Below are positions 6,002-8,571 of a DNA stretch of 8,571 nt, piece after piece. The stretch is from assembly GCA_016763815.1 (NCBI GenBank), contig JAESTB010000358.1:1-8571 (forward strand), read 5' to 3'. Position 1 is the first letter of the stretch; each line of letters starts with the position of its first letter. The notes below the pieces were generated by a model, which saw nothing but the letters and a program-made list of their open reading frames with translations, did not search any database and was not told the DNA's origin. This stretch comes from Arenicella sp. Lineage in GTDB: Bacteria; Pseudomonadota; Gammaproteobacteria; Arenicellales; Arenicellaceae. The translations under genes were made by a program, and so were the position numbers.

Positions 6002-8047
6002 ATGACATCAACTGCGAACAAACTTCAAAGCTATGCCGTCGGCGAGTGGCACACTTCCTCAGCGTCAGGCGTGGTGCTCAATAGCGCTATCGATGGCGTT
6101 GCCGTAGCCGAAATATCGAGCACAGGCTTAGACTTTAAAGACATGGTGAGTTTCGCACGAAATGTTGGCAATCCGGCGCTCGCGAAGTATACGTTTCATC
6201 AACGCGCGCTCATGCTAAAAGAGCTCGGCGCTTATTTAATGGAGCGCAAAGAGTTGTTTTATGAATGCTCTAAGGCCACCGGCGCAACACGCAGTGATTC
6301 ATGGGTGGATATTGAGGGTGGTATCGGAACCTTATTTGCCATGTCTAGCAAAGCACGTATCGAGATGCCAAATAGCCAAGTCTTTATCGATGGCTCGCAG
6401 GAGCGCTTATCGCGTAACGGCACCTTTACCGGTCAACATGTCTACACGCCATTGCGCGGTGTGGCGATACAGATCAATGCATTCAACTTTCCTTGTTGGG
6501 GAATGTTAGAAAAATTCGCACCTTCTTTCATTGCCGGCGTTCCCTCAATCGTTAAGCCCGGCAGCCAAACGGCATTTCTAACCGAGTTAATGGTTAAACA
6601 CATTATAGAATCAGGCATCTTACCGCCGGGCTCACTCCAGCTTATCTGCGGTAGTACCGGTGACCTACTTGACCACCTGACATACGAAGACGTTGTCAGT
6701 TTTACCGGTTCTGCCACAACCGGCTTAATGCTCAAACAACACCCAGTCGTCATGCGAGAGAATACGCGTTATGTAATGGAAGCCGATTCCCTAAACTGCT
6801 CAATTTTAGGCACTGATGTCGAACCAGGCTCGGTCGAATTTGATCTGTATATAAAAGAAATTGTACGTGAGATGACCGGTAAAGCCGGGCAGAAATGTAC
6901 CGCGATCCGCCGAGCGATCGTTCCAGCATCAAAGATTGATGCGGTTGCCGAAGCACTTTCGGCCAAGTTATCTAAAATAACGGTTGGCAACCCTGACAAC
7001 GAAACTGTGCGCATGGGCGCATTGGCCGGTTTACAACAACGCGCTGATGTTTTAAGTGCCGTTGACAAATTACGCGAAAACAGTGAATTAATATTTGGTG
7101 ACCCGTCCACTGTCGATGTGGTAGATGGAAATTCTGATCTCGGAGCATTTATGTCTCCTATTGTCATGCTGAGCAACTCCTCCAAGGATGCGGCCGCGCA
7201 CGATATCGAGGCATTCGGCCCAGTCAGTACACTAATACCTTACTCAGACAACGAAGATGCCATAGCATTAGCCGCCCGAGGGCGCGGAAGTTTGGTAGGG
7301 TCATTAATTACCAACGATAAAGATAACGCGCGTGAAATAGCCCTAGGTATCGCACCACACCATGGCCGCTTGGTTATTATTAACCAAGCGTGCGCCAAGG
7401 AATCAACAGGGCACGGTTCACCCTTACCGCAAATGATTCACGGTGGCCCGGGTCGCGCCGGTGGCGGCGAAGAACTAGGCGGTGTGCGGGGCATAAAGCA
7501 CTTTATGCAAAGAACCGCGCTACAAGGTTCGCCGGACATGCTGACCGCTATCACTGATTACTACATGCAGGGCGCCAGCCGCAATACCGACACGATCCAC
7601 CCGTTCAAAAAGCGGTTTGAAGAAATTGAAGTCGGTGATACAGTCATTTCCGAAACCCGAGAAATTACCGTTGAGGATATTGAGCAATTTGCGGCTCTAT
7701 CCGGTGATGTCTTTTATGCTCATATGGATGAAGAGGCGGCCAAGCGCAACCCTTTTTTCGACGGCCGCGTGGCACATGGCTACCTATTAATAGCCGCTGC
7801 GGCGGGCTTGTTTGTATGGCCTGGCGAAGGCCCATGCCTTGCCAATACGGGGTTGGAAAATTTGTCTTTCCAAAAACCGGTCTATCCTGGCGACACAATT
7901 CAAGTTCAATTTACCTGCAAGCAAAAGAAAGATCGGCTGACAGAAGTTTGGGGTGAAGTCCGTTGGGACACCACCATTGTGAACCAAAATGGCGAAGTCT
8001 GCGCCAATTATGACGTCTTAACCGGCGTCGCTAATGTCGAAAAATAA
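6002..8047 (+). CDS. paaZ: PaaZ, bifunctional oxepin-CoA hydrolase / semialdehyde dehydrogenase
   Basis: This 681-residue fusion protein has the full two-domain layout of PaaZ. Residues about 1-520 are an aldehyde dehydrogenase, with INAFNFPCWG (158-167), FTGSATTG (234-241), the general base Glu260 in VMEADSLNC, and the nucleophile Cys299 in AGQKCTAIRR. Residues about 535-681 are a MaoC-like hotdog hydratase with Asp569 and His574 in SGDVFYAHMD and the RVAHGYL motif (589-595). The C-terminal domain hydrolytically opens oxepin-CoA to the open-chain semialdehyde. The N-terminal domain oxidises this with NADP+ to 3-oxo-5,6-dehydrosuberyl-CoA, keeping the reactive aldehyde from cyclising to a dead-end product. 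All catalytic residues I expect are present. The gene follows paaY by 58 nt and precedes paaA by 12 nt. The Shine-Dalgarno site is weak (GAGAC region). Confidence 0.96.
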   Translation: MTSTANKLQSYAVGEWHTSSASGVVLNSAIDGVAVAEISSTGLDFKDMVSFARNVGNPALAKYTFHQRALMLKELGAYLMERKELFYECSKATGATRSDSWVDIEGGIGTLFAMSSKARIEMPNSQVFIDGSQERLSRNGTFTGQHVYTPLRGVAIQINAFNFPCWGMLEKFAPSFIAGVPSIVKPGSQTAFLTELMVKHIIESGILPPGSLQLICGSTGDLLDHLTYEDVVSFTGSATTGLMLKQHPVVMRENTRYVMEADSLNCSILGTDVEPGSVEFDLYIKEIVREMTGKAGQKCTAIRRAIVPASKIDAVAEALSAKLSKITVGNPDNETVRMGALAGLQQRADVLSAVDKLRENSELIFGDPSTVDVVDGNSDLGAFMSPIVMLSNSSKDAAAHDIEAFGPVSTLIPYSDNEDAIALAARGRGSLVGSLITNDKDNAREIALGIAPHHGRLVIINQACAKESTGHGSPLPQMIHGGPGRAGGGEELGGVRGIKHFMQRTALQGSPDMLTAITDYYMQGASRNTDTIHPFKKRFEEIEVGDTVISETREITVEDIEQFAALSGDVFYAHMDEEAAKRNPFFDGRVAHGYLLIAAAAGLFVWPGEGPCLANTGLENLSFQKPVYPGDTIQVQFTCKQKKDRLTEVWGEVRWDTTIVNQNGEVCANYDVLTGVANVEK

Positions 8048-8059
8048 CGAGGTACTATC

Positions 8060-8571
8060 ATGAGTATTAACAAAAATAACGCATCACTAAGTGCTGAAGA
8101 ACAAAAGTTCGAAACGTTGTTAGCCGATGATCGACGAATAGAACCTCGCGATTGGATGCCGGATAACTACCGTAAAACATTGATTCGGCAAATAGGCCAG
8201 CACGCACATTCTGAGATTATAGGCATGCAGCCTGAGGGCAATTGGATTACTCGCGCTCCAAGTTTAAGACGTAAAACTGTTTTGATGTCTAAAGTACAAG
8301 ACGAAGCCGGGCATGGCTTATATTTATACAGTGCCGCTGAAACATTGGGAGCAGATCGCACCGACATGCTCGAAAAGCTAAATAACGGCGGCATGAAATA
8401 CTCAAGTATTTTTAATTACCCAACGCCAACATGGGCCGACATGGGCGCCATCGGCTGGCTGGTTGACGGCGCCGCTATTGTCAACCAAGTACCCTTATGC
8501 CGCACATCTTATGGCCCTTACGCGCGTGCAATGGTTCGCGTTTGTAAGGAGGAGAGTTTTCATCAACGCCA
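8060..8571 (+). CDS. paaA: Phenylacetyl-CoA 1,2-epoxidase catalytic subunit PaaA, N-terminal part (cut by window edge)
   Basis: An open frame starts at ATG 8060, 6 nt after GAGGT (8049-8053), and runs for 170 codons to the window end without a stop. The segments EPRDWMPDNYRKTLIRQIGQ (28-47), HAHSEIIGMQPEGNWITRAP (48-67), KVQDEAGHGLYLYSAAETLG and MKYSSIFNYPT are nearly the same as in E. coli PaaA. Carboxylate and histidine ligands of the diiron centre can be seen: Glu52, Glu82 and His85 in DEAGH, and Glu165 with His168 in KEESFH. Asp136 in WLVDGAA also matches a conserved site. PaaA is the oxygenase subunit of the PaaABCDE complex that epoxidises the ring of phenylacetyl-CoA. Subunits B to E are expected just beyond the window. 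Its 12-nt distance from paaZ suggests one transcript. Confidence 0.96.
   Translation, partial: MSINKNNASLSAEEQKFETLLADDRRIEPRDWMPDNYRKTLIRQIGQHAHSEIIGMQPEGNWITRAPSLRRKTVLMSKVQDEAGHGLYLYSAAETLGADRTDMLEKLNNGGMKYSSIFNYPTPTWADMGAIGWLVDGAAIVNQVPLCRTSYGPYARAMVRVCKEESFHQR

Noticed and set aside
6442..7185. Overlapping minus-strand frames opposite paaZ
   Set aside because: Shadows of a well-conserved plus-strand gene, without motifs.

Overview
The window is a stretch of a phenylacetate (paa) degradation gene cluster, read almost wall to wall. Protein similarity recalled from known families and the gene order both point to a Gammaproteobacterium. The base composition is moderate (roughly half G+C by eye), with AT-rich control regions. 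I cannot name the genus from the sequence. There is no sign of mobile elements, RNA genes, CRISPR arrays or prophage.

Left half, minus strand (read from about 5290 down to 1): paaF (5227-4444), paaG (4430-3627), paaH (3630-2101), paaI (2082-1645), paaJ (1399-194) and the first 55 codons of paaK (167-1, cut by the window edge). This is the same F-G-H-I-J-K order as in Escherichia coli. Most junctions are tight: 13 nt, a few bases of overlap, 18 nt and 26 nt. The exception is a 245-nt spacer between paaI and paaJ. As written, paaF is broken by one extra G in a five-G run (plus-strand C run 4702-4706), which ends the protein after 177 residues. Removing one base restores a normal 260-residue enoyl-CoA hydratase.

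Right half, plus strand: paaY (5356-5943), paaZ (6002-8047) and the start of paaA (8060 to the window end). In E. coli paaY sits with paaX and paaZ stands alone; here paaY and paaZ lead the operon that goes on to paaA.

The 128-nt AT-rich region between paaF and paaY is the control centre. It holds a 10-bp inverted repeat (5280-5289 / 5315-5324). Its core, TGATAC-N27-GTATCA, has the spacing I recall for PaaX operators. A third half-site (5328-5337) makes a second, compact palindrome with the right arm. Candidate -10 boxes of both divergent promoters lie inside the arms, so one repressor could control both operons. No paaX or paaR gene lies in the window.

Pathway logic: PaaK makes phenylacetyl-CoA; PaaA, with the subunits expected downstream, epoxidises the ring; PaaG isomerises the epoxide to oxepin-CoA; PaaZ opens the ring and oxidises the aldehyde; PaaJ cleaves off acetyl-CoA; PaaF and PaaH convert dehydroadipyl-CoA to 3-oxoadipyl-CoA; PaaJ then gives succinyl-CoA plus acetyl-CoA. 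PaaI and PaaY are thioesterases thought to rescue CoA from dead-end or toxic intermediates. This is a known pathway rather than a new system; the points worth a second look are the paaF frameshift and the operator architecture.
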